Assembly: GCF_000247695.1 (NCBI RefSeq)
Contig: NW_004624778.1
Location: 13,937,020-14,001,019 of the forward strand
DNA from: Heterocephalus glaber
Taxonomy: Eukaryota > Chordata > Mammalia > Rodentia > Bathyergidae
Reading direction: 5' to 3'
Length of the DNA: 64,000 nucleotides
A program made the position numbers and the translations under genes. The notes under the pieces were generated by a model that was not told the origin of the DNA, did not search any database, and worked only from the letters and a program-made list of their open reading frames with translations. Shown here in pieces: positions 63,921-64,000 of the stretch (the first letter of the stretch is position 1; every line of letters starts with the position of its first letter).

Positions 63921-64000
63921 TCCTCTCACTTATACCATTTAAAGAAAACTTGCGTAAATGTGTATCAGCTCCTCCCATCTCTTAGCTTTTTTCTAATTCT

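Overview
This window is nuclear DNA from a placental mammal, almost certainly a rodent. It is AT-rich, intron-bearing and dominated by retrotransposons. The diagnostic repeats are B1-type 7SL SINEs with the internal duplication, many young tRNA-Ala-like ID SINEs (core 'GGGGATTTAGCTCAGTGG', A tail), and B1-ID dimers (B1-dID). These point to a non-murid rodent of the squirrel/beaver sort. The exact species is inference; I lean towards beaver-like, with low confidence.

The one protein-coding gene I can support is SKA1 (spindle and kinetochore associated complex subunit 1), on the + strand. A GC-richer promoter and probable noncoding first exon lie at about 16.3-16.6 kb. Six coding exons run from 17285 to 30523, and an AATAAA signal lies at 30633-30638. 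The exons join in frame with GT..AG introns to give a 254-residue protein, against 255 in human. The microtubule-binding arginines known from human SKA1 are present. The promoter carries a CDE-4 nt-CHR pair of the kind used by G2/M genes, next to CCAAT and GC boxes.

Region by region: 1-3.4 kb is the 5' part of an antisense L1 (5'UTR, decayed ORF1, start of ORF2) running off the left edge. 3.4-16.1 kb is intergenic, with a hAT-like fragment split by a solo LTR, further LTRs, MaLR LTRs, L1 3' ends and mariner remnants. 16.3-30.7 kb is SKA1, whose introns carry mariner/MITE pieces, SINEs and an antisense LTR. 30.7-64 kb is intergenic: L1, L2, MIR, MER5-like, MER2/Tigger-like, MaLR, other LTRs, about fifteen ID SINEs, a 3'-truncated U2 snRNA retrocopy and a degenerate minisatellite. 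I see no second gene. In human, SKA1 is likewise followed by a long gap before MAPK4.

I did not find an undescribed gene system. The most interesting signals are the CDE/CHR promoter, four places where SINEs or L1 inserted repeatedly at the same target site and left three copies of one target duplication, the U2 5' fragment between perfect 15-bp target duplications directly beside a 76-bp TA-flanked palindromic MITE, and inverted LTR pairs around the SKA1 promoter. Repeat family names come from recall of consensus sequences, without alignment.
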